41,707 nucleotides of DNA from an uncultured Burkholderiales bacterium (GCA_903892175.1 CAITHK010000248.1:1-41707), one strand, 5' to 3'; positions 14,573 to 24,233 are shown, numbered from the stretch's first letter. The notes: generated by a model not told the origin, from the sequence alone. Program-made: numbers and translations.

Positions 14573-15876
14573 TGCGCTGGCTCTACACCGGCTTGGTGTG
14601 GGCGCTGCAACCGCTGTTGCGTCTGAAGCTGCAACGCCGAGGGCGCGTTGAGCCCGGTTATTTGGTGGCGGTGGCTGAGCGCTTTGGGCGCTACACCCAA
14701 GCTGCGGAAGCGTCCAACGCGGCGGGCTGTGTCTGGGTGCATGCGGTGTCGCTGGGTGAGACCCGGGCTGCTGAGGTGCTGCTCCAGGCGCTGCGCTTGG
14801 CGCATCCGGGCTTGCGCATCGTGCTGACCCACGGCACGGCCACGGGCCGGGCTCAAGGTCAAAGCCTGTTGCAGCCTGGCGACGTGCAGGTCTGGCAGCC
14901 CTGGGACACACCGGCCGTGGTGCGGCGATTTTTAAGCCATTTCAAACCCCAAGTAGGCATTGTGCTGGAGACCGAGGTGTGGCCCAACTGGGTGGCCGCT
15001 TGCCAAGACGCCCAAGTGCCGCTGGTGTTGGTGAATGCGCGCATGAGCGACAAAAGCATGCGCCACGCCCAGCGCTTGTCGTGGCTGTCAGGCCCGGCCT
15101 ACGCCGGGTTGACGGCGGTGTGGGCCCAAACCGAGGCCGATGCCCAACGTCTGCGCACCTTGGGGGCACGGGTAAAAGGCGTGCTTGGCAATTTGAAATT
15201 CGACGCTCAGCCCAACCCGCAGCAACTGGGCCAGGCCTTGGTGTGGGCGCAGCGCTTGACGCGACCTGTGGTTTTGCTGGCCAGTTCGCGCGAGGGCGAA
15301 GAAGCGCTCTGGCTGGACGCCTTGCAAGCCTTGAAGGACGATCCGCTGGACCAGCGTGAACATGTGAATGCGGTGCACTGGCTGGTGGTGCCGCGTCACC
15401 CGCAGCGCTTTGACGAGGTGGCTCAGATGCTTCAAGCACGCGGCTGGCAGGTGTCCCGCCGCAGCCAATGGCGTGACGGGCCCGATGCAGCGGGCGAGGC
15501 CGATGTGAACACCGTCTGGTTGGGCGATACCTTGGGCGAGATGGCGCTGTACTACGGCTTGGCCGATGCCGCTTTGTTGGGTGGCAGCTTTGCGCCTTTG
15601 GGCGGGCAAAACCTGATCGAGGCCACGGCTTGTGGCTGCCCGGTGCTGATGGGGCCTCACACCTTCAACTTCGCCCAAGCCGCCGAGTTGGCCCAACAAG
15701 CCGGCGCCGCCTTGCGCGTGGAGGACATGGCGCAGGCCATTGTCACAGCCTTGCAGATGGTGCGTTTTGGCCCAGATGAAAACGCCCATGTGGCGGCGTG
15801 TGTGGCTTTTTCTCAAGCCCACCGCGGTGCCGCGCAGCGCACGGCAGCGGCGCTGGCGCCTTACCTCAAGGCTTGA
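14572..15876 (+). CDS. waaA: 3-deoxy-D-manno-octulosonic acid (Kdo) transferase
   Basis: A 434-residue GT30 enzyme. It has an N-terminal membrane-associated helix (WLYTGLVWALQPLLRL), the acceptor-domain motif VHAVSLGETRAAEVL, and ETEVWPNWV, and the CMP-Kdo-site region FAPLGGQNLIEATACGCPVLMGPHTFNF. It attaches Kdo to lipid IVA, an essential step of outer-membrane synthesis. ATG 14572 overlaps the waaC stop (TGATG), with GGGGAG before it. The in-frame extension to 14392 lies inside waaC. The 3' end overlaps convergent tolC by 11 bp. Confidence 0.94.
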   Translation: MRWLYTGLVWALQPLLRLKLQRRGRVEPGYLVAVAERFGRYTQAAEASNAAGCVWVHAVSLGETRAAEVLLQALRLAHPGLRIVLTHGTATGRAQGQSLLQPGDVQVWQPWDTPAVVRRFLSHFKPQVGIVLETEVWPNWVAACQDAQVPLVLVNARMSDKSMRHAQRLSWLSGPAYAGLTAVWAQTEADAQRLRTLGARVKGVLGNLKFDAQPNPQQLGQALVWAQRLTRPVVLLASSREGEEALWLDALQALKDDPLDQREHVNAVHWLVVPRHPQRFDEVAQMLQARGWQVSRRSQWRDGPDAAGEADVNTVWLGDTLGEMALYYGLADAALLGGSFAPLGGQNLIEATACGCPVLMGPHTFNFAQAAELAQQAGAALRVEDMAQAIVTALQMVRFGPDENAHVAACVAFSQAHRGAAQRTAAALAPYLKA

Positions 15877-17245
15877 GCAAGGCGTTGATCGGTTGCAGGT
15901 CCAGCGGGCTCAGCGTTCCCGCGGCTTGGCGCAGCTTCAAGGTGCCCACCAACACGTCGTAGCGTGCTTTGGCCAAGTCGCGCTTGGTTTGGTAGAGCTG
16001 GCTTTGTGCGTTCAAGACATCGATGTTGATGTTCACACCCACCGAGTACCCGAGTTTGTTGGCATCCAAGGAGCTTTGGCTGGAGGCCTCAGCGGCTTCA
16101 TACGCTTGAACTTGGCTCAAGCCAGAGACCACGCCGAAATAGGCGGTGCGAGTGGCTTGTGCGGTGTTGCGCTTGGCCGCTTCCAGGTCAGCGCGGGCTT
16201 TGCCCTCCAAGGACACGGTTTCTTGGATGCGGTAGTCGGTGGCAAAGCCCGAGAAGATCGGCAGGTTCAAAACAATGGCCGCCGATGGTGTGTAGATATG
16301 TGTGTCGGAGACACTGGTGGTGGTGTTTGACGTGCCACTGGTGTTGCGCGTGCCTGCGTAATTGACCTGAGCGTCCAGCGTGGGTTTGTGACCCGCTTGC
16401 GCTTTGCTGACCTCTAGCGCGGCGATATCCAAGGCCAATTGCGCTTGACGCACGGCAGGGCTGACGGATTCGGATTGAGACACCCACACATTCACATCTT
16501 CTGAGGGGGCTTTGACAAGCAGGCTGTTGTCAATCAATCGTTTGGGCTTGGCGTTGCTCAAGCCCACCACCAAATCAAGCGCCAGGCGTTTGATGCGCAC
16601 ATCGTTGTCGGCGGCAATTTCTTGGGCTGTGGTCAGGTCATAGCGGGCTTGGGCGTCTCGCACACCGGTGATGGTGGTGGTACCCACTTCAAAGTTGCGT
16701 TTGGCCGAGGCCAGTTGCTCACCCACGGCTTTCTTTTGGGCTTGCACCAACTCCAGGCTGTCTTCGCTGGTGAGCACATCAAAGTAAGCTTGCGAGACAC
16801 GCACCAACAGGTCTTGCTCGGCCGCTTCGTATTGGGCAGCGGCTTGCTGCAGCAAGGGCCCGCCTTGTTTGTAGGTAAACCAGACGGCTGGACGGTACAG
16901 TGGCTGAGTCAGCGTCACACCGCCCGAGGCTGTCCCGAAGTAGCGTGGGTTGATAAAGCCCGGGGGTGTGACTCCGCTGTCATACCGCATGTCAAAGTAA
17001 GTTCGTGATACGGACGCAGACAAGGCGATATTGGGCAAGATGCCGCCCAAGGTCTGATTGGCTTTGGCCAAGTTGGCGTCGTACAAGGACTTGGCCGATA
17101 TGTAAGTGGCGTCATGGCCACGCGCTGCGTCATACAGCTCGACCAAACTTTGGGCTTGCGCGCCCGATGCAAAAGCAAACGCCATGGCCGCTGCCAAAGG
17201 CAGGGCGCGGAAGATGGCGCGGGACACAGACGGGTTAGGCAACAT
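15866..17245 (-). CDS. tolC: TolC-family outer-membrane efflux channel
   Basis: A 459-residue protein with a signal peptide (cleavage near AQA-Q, residue 32) and two outer-membrane efflux repeats rich in coiled-coil heptads (e.g. DLLVRVSQAYFDVLTSEDSLELVQAQKKA, read in parts). SLVELYDAARGHDATY is the classic TolC N-terminus. It forms the trimeric outer-membrane duct for tripartite pumps and type I secretion. It is last in a six-gene minus-strand unit whose first three genes are TetR, MFP and RND, so it probably completes that pump. It starts 16 bp after the rhodanese gene. Confidence 0.93.
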   Translation of the reverse strand: MLPNPSVSRAIFRALPLAAAMAFAFASGAQAQSLVELYDAARGHDATYISAKSLYDANLAKANQTLGGILPNIALSASVSRTYFDMRYDSGVTPPGFINPRYFGTASGGVTLTQPLYRPAVWFTYKQGGPLLQQAAAQYEAAEQDLLVRVSQAYFDVLTSEDSLELVQAQKKAVGEQLASAKRNFEVGTTTITGVRDAQARYDLTTAQEIAADNDVRIKRLALDLVVGLSNAKPKRLIDNSLLVKAPSEDVNVWVSQSESVSPAVRQAQLALDIAALEVSKAQAGHKPTLDAQVNYAGTRNTSGTSNTTTSVSDTHIYTPSAAIVLNLPIFSGFATDYRIQETVSLEGKARADLEAAKRNTAQATRTAYFGVVSGLSQVQAYEAAEASSQSSLDANKLGYSVGVNINIDVLNAQSQLYQTKRDLAKARYDVLVGTLKLRQAAGTLSPLDLQPINALLKP

Positions 17246-17261
17246 GCGGTTCTTTCAAAAT

Positions 17262-17603
17262 TCAATAAGTGGGCACAGAGGGGTCGACTTGCGAGGACCA
17301 GGCGTTGATGCCGCCCGTGATGTTGGCCACGGTGTCAAAGCCTTGCTGGGCTAAAAACATCGCCACTTGCATGCTGCGCGCGCCGTGGTGGCACAGGCAG
17401 GCAATGGGACGTTCGCGGGGCAAGTCTTGCAAGCGCACGGGCACGGTGCTCATCGGGATGGTGAGCAGCTCAAAGTCTTGGGCGCTCACACAAGCCGTTT
17501 GCACTTCCCAGGGTTCGCGCACATCCAACACCACAGCGGGGCCTGGTGCAGAGTGGGACGCCGCCCAAGCAGCGAATTGCGCGGGTTGAATTTGATCGAT
17601 CAT
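17262..17603 (-). CDS. rhodanese-like single-domain sulfurtransferase
   Basis: A 113-residue single rhodanese domain. VVLDVREPWE is the CH2A-like strand, and the active-site loop CHHGAR carries Cys71, followed by SMQVAMFLAQQGF and ITGGINAWS. Such proteins carry persulfide sulfur for thiosulfate, cyanide or thiol chemistry in the cytoplasm; the physiological donor is unknown. It lies 9 bp after the Pcm-like gene and 16 bp before tolC. This order is familiar in Comamonadaceae, so co-transcription is likely but a shared function is not proved. Confidence 0.9.
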   Translation of the reverse strand: MIDQIQPAQFAAWAASHSAPGPAVVLDVREPWEVQTACVSAQDFELLTIPMSTVPVRLQDLPRERPIACLCHHGARSMQVAMFLAQQGFDTVANITGGINAWSSQVDPSVPTY

Positions 17604-17612
17604 GTGGGGCGC

Positions 17613-18266
17613 TTAAAAGTGAAAGCGAGTGGGCTGTGCAAAGCCCTGCAAGCGGGGCAGGGCGCTGTCCCAGAGGACTTTGCTTTGCCAGCTCCGTTGT
17701 GCGGTGCGGGTGAACCGTGTGGCGCACATCACGGGGTCTGAGCCCACGATGGCCACCAGGTGCCCGCCCACTTGGAGTTGCTCCAGCAAAGCTTGGGGCA
17801 CTTCAGCCACCGAGCCGCCCAGGACGATGGCGTCAAAAGGCGCATCTGCTGCACTGCCTGAGCTGCCGTCTGCCACGCGCACGTCCACGTTGGTCACGCC
17901 AGCGCGCTGCAAATTGGCGCGGGCCGTGCTGGCCAATTCGGCGTTGATTTCCAAGCTGATGACGCGCTGGGCGCGCCCGGCCAACAAGGCGCTGAGGTAG
18001 CCGCTGCCGGTTCCCACTTCCAGCACCTTCTCGTTGCCGTTCAGGTGCAGGTCATGCATCAATCGCGCATCGATGCGGGGGGGCACCATGGTTTGGCCGT
18101 GGCCCAAGGGGATGTCGGTGTCGGTGTAGGCCAAGGCTTGGTAAGCCTGGGGCACAAACAACTCGCGTGGCAAATTTGACAACACTTGGAGCGCCGCCTT
18201 GTCTAGCACCTGCCAAGGGCGGATTTGTTGCTCCACCATGTTGAAGCGGGCTTGTTCTTGGTTCAT
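17613..18266 (-). CDS. protein-L-isoaspartate O-methyltransferase family protein
   Basis: A 217-residue class I SAM methyltransferase. The SAM motif is VLEVGTGSGYLSALLA (residues ~81-96), followed by the acidic VISLEINAEL. The region preceding it reads GQTMVPPRIDARLM, whereas classical Pcm has a Ser-containing ISQP-type sequence there (from memory of E. coli Pcm). Activity on isoaspartate is therefore uncertain. GGAG lies seven bases before the ATG. It is 52 bp after the RND gene, with a small hairpin between them, and 9 bp before the rhodanese gene. Confidence 0.82.
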   Translation of the reverse strand: MNQEQARFNMVEQQIRPWQVLDKAALQVLSNLPRELFVPQAYQALAYTDTDIPLGHGQTMVPPRIDARLMHDLHLNGNEKVLEVGTGSGYLSALLAGRAQRVISLEINAELASTARANLQRAGVTNVDVRVADGSSGSAADAPFDAIVLGGSVAEVPQALLEQLQVGGHLVAIVGSDPVMCATRFTRTAQRSWQSKVLWDSALPRLQGFAQPTRFHF

Positions 18267-18289
18267 CTCAATACTCCAAATTCATCTGA

Positions 18290-18306
18290 GGGGGCGGCCA
18301 AGCCCC
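18290..18306 (-). promoter_or_regulatory. GC hairpin between RND and Pcm-like genes
   Basis: On the minus strand GGGGC and GCCCC flank TTGGCC. No T tract follows, so this is not a standard terminator. It could stabilise an mRNA end or reduce read-through between the pump genes and the distal genes. Confidence 0.3.
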
Positions 18307-18318
18307 AAGCTTCAAATT

Positions 18319-21300
18319 TTAGCGGTCAGCGGGTGCTTGCTTGGGGGGGGGGCCCCAAAGTCGTCGCAACCATTGCGCCAGATCATCCATGTAGCTATAA
18401 ACCACCGGCACGACCACCAATGTCAGCAGCGACGAGGTGATCACGCCACCCATCACCGCTTGCCCCATGGGCGCGCGCTGCTCGGAGCCTTCGGAGATGG
18501 CAAAGGCCAGCGGCACCATGCCAAAAACCATCGCCAGGGTGGTCATCAAAATCGGACGCAAGCGCACGCGGGCGGCCAGCAACAAGGCGTCGTTGCGCGA
18601 CAAGCCGGGTTTTATGGAGCCATCGGGCAGCCATTGGTCTTCGCGGGCACGGATGGCGAAGTCGACCAACAAAATGGCGTTCTTGGTGACCAAGCCCATC
18701 AGCATGACCATGCCAATGACGGAGAACATCGACAAGGACGAGCCAAACATCAACAAGGCCAACACCACCCCAATCAGCGTCAAGGGCAGAGCCGTCATGA
18801 GGGCCATGGGCTGCAAAAAGCTTTTGAACTGGCTGGCCAATATCATGTAGATAAAGACCACCGCCAAGACCAGCGCCGAGATGGCGTAGCCAAACGACTC
18901 TTGCATGCTCTTGGTAGAGCCGCCAAATTGAAACTTGTAGCCGGGTGGCAAGGCGATGCCTTGCATCACCTGACGGATGTCGTTGGATACCTCGCCCGAC
19001 GAACGGTTGTACACGTTGGCATTGATGGCCACCTCGCGCTTCAAATCGCGCCGGTTGATTTGGTTGGGGCCGGTGCCTTCCACCACCTGGGCCACTTGGT
19101 TGAGTCTTGCCACCCGTGAGCTGCCGTCGGCGGCTGCGGGCAGAGGCAAGGGCAGGCGCTCCAGGTCTTGCAAGCGGGTGCGTGCGCTCGGATCCAAGCG
19201 CACATTCACATCGTAGGTTTGGTCGTCGGCAGCACGCCAGTTGGTGACGGTTTGGCCCGCCACCATGGTGCGCAACTGGATGCCAATGGTGCCCAGCGAC
19301 AGACCCAAATCACTGGCGGCTTCGGCTTGGACTTTGACCTGCACCGTGGGCTTGTCCGGCTTGATGCTGGAGTCGAGGTCGACCAGACCTGGGATGGGAC
19401 GAACCGCATTCATCACCTGCTGGGTCAGGCGTTCGAGTTCGCGCAAATCGGTGCCCATCAAAGAAAACTCAATTTGCTTGTTGCCGCCCATGGTGTCGAG
19501 CAAGCCTGCGTGGGTGACGGTGATGCCTGGCACATGTTGCAAGCGCTCGCGCAACACGGCAGACATGTCATCCACGGTGCGCTGGCGCAAGCGGCGTTCC
19601 ACCAAGCGCACGTACAGTGCGGCGTAAATTTTGCCGTTGGCCGAACCGGTGTTGAGGGTGGCCACGGTGTAGCGAACTTCAGGAAACTCCCGAATGATGG
19701 CCTCCACCTGCTGAGCTTTGGCCTCGGTGGCTTCGAGCGACGAGCCCACGGGGGTGTAGAAGTTCACATAGGTTTCGGAGAAGTCGGCCTTGGGCACAAA
19801 CTCGGTCCCCAGCAAGGGCACCAAGAAGATGCTGCTGACAAAGGTGGCAACAGCCAAACCCACCGTGGCTTTGGGGTGGTGCAAAGCCCAATGCAAGATG
19901 CGTTGGTAGACCTCGCTCAAACGGTCGGTGCTGCGCTCAAACCAGGCCGTGACGCGCCCCAGCGTGCGGTCGTACAGGTTGGCATGGCCGTGCTGCCCAT
20001 GGGCATGGATGGTGGGGTCGTGCCAGATGGACGACAGCATGGGGTCGAGCGTGAAGCTCACGAACATCGAGATCATCACGGCCGCCACGATGGTCAGGCC
20101 AAACTGGTGGAAAAACTTGCCGATGATGCCGCCCATGAAGCCAATGGGTAAAAACACCGCCACGATCGACAGCGTGGTGGCCATCACGGCCAGGCCAATT
20201 TCTTCGGTCCCGTCCAAGGCGGCTTGGTAAGGGGTTTTGCCCATTTGCACATGACGCACGATGTTTTCGCGCACCACGATGGCGTCGTCGATCAACAAGC
20301 CCACGCACAAGGACAGCGCCATCAGCGTGATCATGTTGACGGTGAAGCCCAGCATGTACATGAACAAAAAGGTGCCAATGATGGCAATCGGCAAGGTCAG
20401 GCCGGTGATGACGGTGGAGCGCCACGAGTTCAAGAACAAGAAGACGATCAGCACCGTCAGCAGCGCCCCCTCGATCAGGGTTTGACGCACGTTGTTGACG
20501 GCCACGCGAATCGGGCGCGCACTGTCTTGCACCGGTTCCAAGCGCACGCCAGGGGGCAACAAGGGACGCACCTCTTCCAGCGTTTGGTTGAGTCCGTCGA
20601 TCACGTCGATGGTGTTTTCGTCTTGGGCTTTTTGCACCGTCATCAACAGCGTGCGTTGGCCGTTGTAGAGCGCAAGGCTTTCCACTTCTTGCGCGCCGTC
20701 TGCCACGCGTGCCACTTGCGACAAGCGAATGGCGGTGGTGCCACGGCGGGCGACGATGATTTGGCCAAAGTCTTCAGGGCGCAACATGCGTCCTTCGACT
20801 TGGATGACCCGGTCTTGTTGCAAGGAGCGCAGCGCACCCACCGGTTGGTCTTGACTTTCGGTGCGCACAGCGTTGACGACTTGCTCTGCGCTCACGCCCA
20901 AGGACGCCATGGCTTGTGGGTTGAGGTAGAGGTTGAGCTCACGCTTGGTTCCGCCCACGATGGTGACAGCCCCCACGCCGCGCACGTTCTCCAGCCGCTT
21001 TTTGAGGACTTGATCGGCCCAGTTGGTCAACTCGACGGCTGCGGAGGCGGATGCCGGACTGCCGTCTGCGGGTTGGGCAGGCAACACGGCCAGCGACCAA
21101 ATGGCTCGGCTGGCCGGATCAAAGCGCAGCACCTTGGGCTCTTTGACATCGGTGCGCAGGGTGGGGCGGATGTTGGCGACTTTTTCGCGCACATCTTCAG
21201 CACCCTTGCGGCCGTCGATGTGGAGTTGAAACTCCACCACCACCACCGACTGCCCTTCGTAGCTGCGCGAGGTCAGCGAATTGATACCAGCGATGGAGTT

Positions 21301-21513
21301 GACGCCTTCTTCGATTTTTTTGCTGACTTCACTCTCCACGATCTCCGGCGAGGCACCCGGGTATTCCGTGGTGATGACCACCACCGGAAAGTCGACATTG
21401 GGAAACTGGTCAATTTGCAGCCGCTGGTACGAGAACAAACCCAGCACCACAAAGGCCAACATCACCATGGTCGCGAAGACCGGGTTTTTTAAGCTGACAC
21501 GTGTGAACCACAT
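18319..21513 (-). CDS. RND-family multidrug efflux permease (HAE-1/MdtBC-like)
   Basis: A 1064-residue inner-membrane proton antiporter with the RND plan: TM1 ([17 protein letters not shown]), a large periplasmic loop, TM2-6, a second loop and TM8-12. The proton-relay Asp pair is in [13 protein letters not shown] (TM4, near residue 405) and the Lys in [12 protein letters not shown] (TM10). It pairs with the membrane-fusion protein 7 bp upstream and with tolC downstream. Substrates are probably lipophilic drugs, dyes or detergents; sequence does not narrow this. It ends with a C10 homopolymer near the stop. Confidence 0.94.
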   Translation of the reverse strand: MWFTRVSLKNPVFATMVMLAFVVLGLFSYQRLQIDQFPNVDFPVVVITTEYPGASPEIVESEVSKKIEEGVNSIAGINSLTSRSYEGQSVVVVEFQLHIDGRKGAEDVREKVANIRPTLRTDVKEPKVLRFDPASRAIWSLAVLPAQPADGSPASASAAVELTNWADQVLKKRLENVRGVGAVTIVGGTKRELNLYLNPQAMASLGVSAEQVVNAVRTESQDQPVGALRSLQQDRVIQVEGRMLRPEDFGQIIVARRGTTAIRLSQVARVADGAQEVESLALYNGQRTLLMTVQKAQDENTIDVIDGLNQTLEEVRPLLPPGVRLEPVQDSARPIRVAVNNVRQTLIEGALLTVLIVFLFLNSWRSTVITGLTLPIAIIGTFLFMYMLGFTVNMITLMALSLCVGLLIDDAIVVRENIVRHVQMGKTPYQAALDGTEEIGLAVMATTLSIVAVFLPIGFMGGIIGKFFHQFGLTIVAAVMISMFVSFTLDPMLSSIWHDPTIHAHGQHGHANLYDRTLGRVTAWFERSTDRLSEVYQRILHWALHHPKATVGLAVATFVSSIFLVPLLGTEFVPKADFSETYVNFYTPVGSSLEATEAKAQQVEAIIREFPEVRYTVATLNTGSANGKIYAALYVRLVERRLRQRTVDDMSAVLRERLQHVPGITVTHAGLLDTMGGNKQIEFSLMGTDLRELERLTQQVMNAVRPIPGLVDLDSSIKPDKPTVQVKVQAEAASDLGLSLGTIGIQLRTMVAGQTVTNWRAADDQTYDVNVRLDPSARTRLQDLERLPLPLPAAADGSSRVARLNQVAQVVEGTGPNQINRRDLKREVAINANVYNRSSGEVSNDIRQVMQGIALPPGYKFQFGGSTKSMQESFGYAISALVLAVVFIYMILASQFKSFLQPMALMTALPLTLIGVVLALLMFGSSLSMFSVIGMVMLMGLVTKNAILLVDFAIRAREDQWLPDGSIKPGLSRNDALLLAARVRLRPILMTTLAMVFGMVPLAFAISEGSEQRAPMGQAVMGGVITSSLLTLVVVPVVYSYMDDLAQWLRRLWGPPPKQAPADR
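18343..18352 (-). repeat. C10 homopolymer in the RND gene 3' end
   Basis: Ten consecutive G on the plus strand (C on the coding strand) encode the Gly-Pro-Pro-Pro about 11 to 8 codons before the stop. Slippage would only alter the short cytoplasmic tail, but the tract is also prone to sequencing error. Confidence 0.9.
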
Positions 21514-21520
21514 GGCGCGT

Positions 21521-22687
21521 TCAGGGGGTGATGTTGGAGGAGGCTGGGGCCTGCGCGGTGAACTTCACTCGCAAGCCCTCACGCAAGGCCCCCAAATGGC
21601 CTTTGAGGACCTGGGTGCCAGCTTCGATGCCTTCAACGGCTACCCACGTTTGGCTGTCACTGGCGTCGCTGCCTCGCAGCCCCAAACTGACCACTGGGTG
21701 GGCCACTTGAACTTGGTTGCCCTCGCTTTTGAGCACTTGTACATATGGCCGGGCCTGATCAGTCCGCACGGCCGACAGCGGCACTGCCAGCAGACGCCGC
21801 CGCTGAAGGTTCAAGTTGCCTTTGGCAAACAAGCCATGGCGCAAGCCGGCGGGCTGCTGGATAGCCAGGTAGACCAAGACGCTGCGACTGCCCACCTGTG
21901 CACTGGGGCTGATGCGTTGGACTCTGGCGCTGACCATCTCTGGACGGTCTTCCACTTGCAACTGGGCGACTTGGCCCACGCGCACGTCAACCGAGTCGCT
22001 GGGGCTCAGGGGCACTTCCACTTCGAGCTGGCTCAGGTCCACCAACTCCAGTACCTTGGTGTCCACACTCACCCGTTCGCCCGCTTGGGCCGCCCGCAGC
22101 GCCACCACGCCCGAGAAGGGGGCGTATAGCACAGCATCATCCAGAGATTTTCGAGCCACTGCTGCACCCGCCATGGCCGCTTGGTAGGTGGCCACAGCCC
22201 CTTCGTAAGAGGCTTGTGAGTTGTCCAGCGCGGTTTTGGCGATGAAGCCCTGGTCCACCAAAGCCCGGTTGGTATCCCATTGACGTTGGGCGATTTCCAT
22301 TTGAGATTTGGCTGCATCCGCTTGGTCTTTGGCTTGCTGCCAACGGCGTTGGTATTCGGTGGGGTCGATGCGCGCGAGCACTTGGCCGGCCTTGACCACA
22401 TCTCCTTCACGCACACTGAACTCTTTCAACTGACCCGCCACCTGGGCTTTGACGACGGCGTAGTTCAAGGCTTTGACCGTGCCCGACAGGGCCAGGGTTT
22501 GGGTGATCTCGCGTGGCTCCAGTGTCCAGACATCTTGCGAGGCCAATTCAATTTGGTTGAGGGCGGGCGTCGGTGCGGCCGCCGCCTCTTTTTGTTGCTG
22601 GCGGGCTGACAGGGCACGCCACACCCCGGCCACCAAGGCCAGGACCACCAGGGCCACCACGATCCAACGGAGTTTGAAAAGGCGCAT
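21521..22687 (-). CDS. RND efflux periplasmic adaptor (membrane fusion protein)
   Basis: A 388-residue HlyD/AcrA-family adaptor. An uncleaved N-terminal anchor (IVVALVVLALVAGVW) is present and there is no lipobox Cys. The lipoyl half-motifs are VKAQVAGQLKEFSVREGDVV and ... VLYAPFSGVVALR, flanking an alpha-hairpin (residues ~105-170, QAKDQADAAKSQ...). Beta-barrel and membrane-proximal domains follow. It bridges the RND pump and TolC across the periplasm. It lies 7 bp from both tetR and the RND gene, forming a tight operon. Confidence 0.93.
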   Translation of the reverse strand: MRLFKLRWIVVALVVLALVAGVWRALSARQQQKEAAAAPTPALNQIELASQDVWTLEPREITQTLALSGTVKALNYAVVKAQVAGQLKEFSVREGDVVKAGQVLARIDPTEYQRRWQQAKDQADAAKSQMEIAQRQWDTNRALVDQGFIAKTALDNSQASYEGAVATYQAAMAGAAVARKSLDDAVLYAPFSGVVALRAAQAGERVSVDTKVLELVDLSQLEVEVPLSPSDSVDVRVGQVAQLQVEDRPEMVSARVQRISPSAQVGSRSVLVYLAIQQPAGLRHGLFAKGNLNLQRRRLLAVPLSAVRTDQARPYVQVLKSEGNQVQVAHPVVSLGLRGSDASDSQTWVAVEGIEAGTQVLKGHLGALREGLRVKFTAQAPASSNITP

Positions 22688-22694
22688 GGTCAGC

Positions 22695-23366
22695 TCACAA
22701 AGTGGGGGATGCCGTCAACCCGTGCAACAGCACGTCGACTTGGGTGTGGATGAAGCGTTCGGGGTCGACGATGTCTGAGGTTGCGGCGCATGCGCCTATG
22801 GAATGCTTCCACATCATCAAGAAAATCATCGGGGCGACCACGGTGTAAACCGCTTGGTCCAAGTCCAAGGCTCGAAACTCTCCGCTGGACACACCCCGCG
22901 CCAAGATTTGGCGCAGCAGTCCATGGCCTGGGCGAATCACCTCTTCTTGGTAAAACACGGCAATGTCCGGGAAATTCTTGGCTTCGCTCATGACCAACTT
23001 CACAATGCCGCTGGCGGGGGTGTTGCCCATCTGGTTCCACCAGGTCACCATGGCAAAGCGCAGCATGTCGCCGCTGCTGCCGACAAAGCTCTTGAACTCT
23101 TCGTTCCAGGCGGGAAACAGTTTGACGATGTTTTCGTGAACCACCGCTTTGAAGAGGTCTTCTTTGGTGGGGAAGTACAAAAACAAGGTGCCCTTGGACA
23201 CCCCAGCGTGCAAGGCCACTTCTTCGACCCGTGTGGCGGCAAATCCCTTTTCGACGAACAAGCACAAGGCCGCGTCCAACAACTCACCTGGACGCGCTTG
23301 TTTGCGCCGTTCCCGTTTGTGCGGTGGCTCTGGACGCTGAAGGGCTGTTTCTTGGAGTGCAGACAT
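22695..23366 (-). CDS. TetR-family transcriptional regulator of the efflux operon
   Basis: A 223-residue TetR/AcrR protein. The N-terminal HTH is at residues ~27-73 (LLDAALCLFVEKGFAATRVEEVA, then AGVSKGTLFLYFPTKEDLF, each under family consensus). The all-alpha C-terminal domain should bind a pump substrate. It is the first gene of the pump operon, 7 bp before the adaptor, so it likely represses its own promoter, where a TetR-like imperfect palindrome overlaps the -10 (23372-23396). An N-terminal basic tail (KRERRKQARP) precedes the HTH. Confidence 0.92.
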   Translation of the reverse strand: MSALQETALQRPEPPHKRERRKQARPGELLDAALCLFVEKGFAATRVEEVALHAGVSKGTLFLYFPTKEDLFKAVVHENIVKLFPAWNEEFKSFVGSSGDMLRFAMVTWWNQMGNTPASGIVKLVMSEAKNFPDIAVFYQEEVIRPGHGLLRQILARGVSSGEFRALDLDQAVYTVVAPMIFLMMWKHSIGACAATSDIVDPERFIHTQVDVLLHGLTASPTL

Positions 23367-23371
23367 GTTTC

Positions 23372-23396
23372 TAATGACTCATTGGTTAGTAATATA
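23372..23396 (-). promoter_or_regulatory. -10 and putative TetR operator of the efflux operon
   Basis: The minus-strand TATATT (23396-23391) abuts TTACTAACCAATGAGTCATTA (23392-23372, given as one 21-bp imperfect palindrome whose core half-sites are ACTAAC and AGTCAT). This resembles ACT(n)AGT-type AcrR operators. It lies within 30 bp of the tetR start. Confidence 0.45.
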
Positions 23397-23440
23397 CCCC
23401 GAGTCACCTAAAAGTATCGGTTGTTGTCAGGTTGACGCGC

Positions 23441-24226
23441 TCATGTCAAACGCAGCCCCAGCCACTCCTTGATCAACCAGCCGCTGTCGCGCAGGGCCTG
23501 GGCGTGCGGCAACCACTGCAACGCAGGGTGCATGTCGTGGTGGATGTAGCCCATGGGCGCCGGCGTGACGTGCAGCCCGGTCGCCTCAAACTGGCGCACG
23601 CTGCGCGGCATGTGCCAAGCGTGGGTGACCAGCGCCACGCGGGTGATGCCATCGTGCTGCAGCAACAGGGCGGTCATGCGTGCGTTCTCTCGGGTGTCGC
23701 GCGACTGGTCCTCTTGCCAGCGCAAAGCTGGCCCATGCAAACGGGCCAGCACTTGGGCGGCGACTTGCGCTTCTGGCGTTTGGCCATGCTCACCCCCCCA
23801 GCCCACTCCGCCGCTGTAGGCCAAGGGCAATGAGGTGCGCTGCGCCAAGTGCATGCCGTAGAGCAAGCGCGCCATGCTCTCGGGCGGCAGATTGGGGCCG
23901 CCGTACTCGGGCGACAGTTGTTCCACGCCACCTCCCAGCACCACGATGGCCTGCACCTGGGTCTGACGCAGCACTTCAGGTGTGGTGGGGCTGACTTGGG
24001 GCAGCCCATGCACAGACAGCCACACGGCCACCGCGGGGCAGCTCAGCAGCCACAGCCCAGCACAGGCCAGCAATCCACCCGTCAAGGGCAGGCGGCTAGA
24101 AAGTTGGCGCCTGCTCACGCTGCGCCGCAACGCCCATGCCATCAAGGCCGCCATCAGCAGCGGCCCACTGGCCGCAGGCAAGACCAGTTGGGTCAAGAAG
24201 GGTTTGAGGGCGAGCAGAGCATCCAT
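23441..24226 (-). CDS. YdcF/ElyC-family (DUF218) membrane protein
   Basis: A 261-residue protein with two N-terminal membrane helices (residues ~13-33 and ~50-70) and a DUF218 domain: AIVVLGGGVEQLSPEYGG, then QSRDTRENA, and TRVALVTHAWHMPRSV. Relatives (SanA, ElyC, YdcF) affect envelope integrity or peptidoglycan precursor use; YdcF binds SAM. The molecular activity here is unknown. It is divergent from msrA with only 26 bp between starts, where a perfect palindrome sits. Confidence 0.85.
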   Translation of the reverse strand: MDALLALKPFLTQLVLPAASGPLLMAALMAWALRRSVSRRQLSSRLPLTGGLLACAGLWLLSCPAVAVWLSVHGLPQVSPTTPEVLRQTQVQAIVVLGGGVEQLSPEYGGPNLPPESMARLLYGMHLAQRTSLPLAYSGGVGWGGEHGQTPEAQVAAQVLARLHGPALRWQEDQSRDTRENARMTALLLQHDGITRVALVTHAWHMPRSVRQFEATGLHVTPAPMGYIHHDMHPALQWLPHAQALRDSGWLIKEWLGLRLT

Positions 24227-24233
24227 GGCTGGA

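Noticed and set aside
20224-21492. 422-codon plus-strand frame antisense to the RND gene
   Set aside because: His- and Gln-rich shadow without a family match; the RND frame is continuous and canonical.
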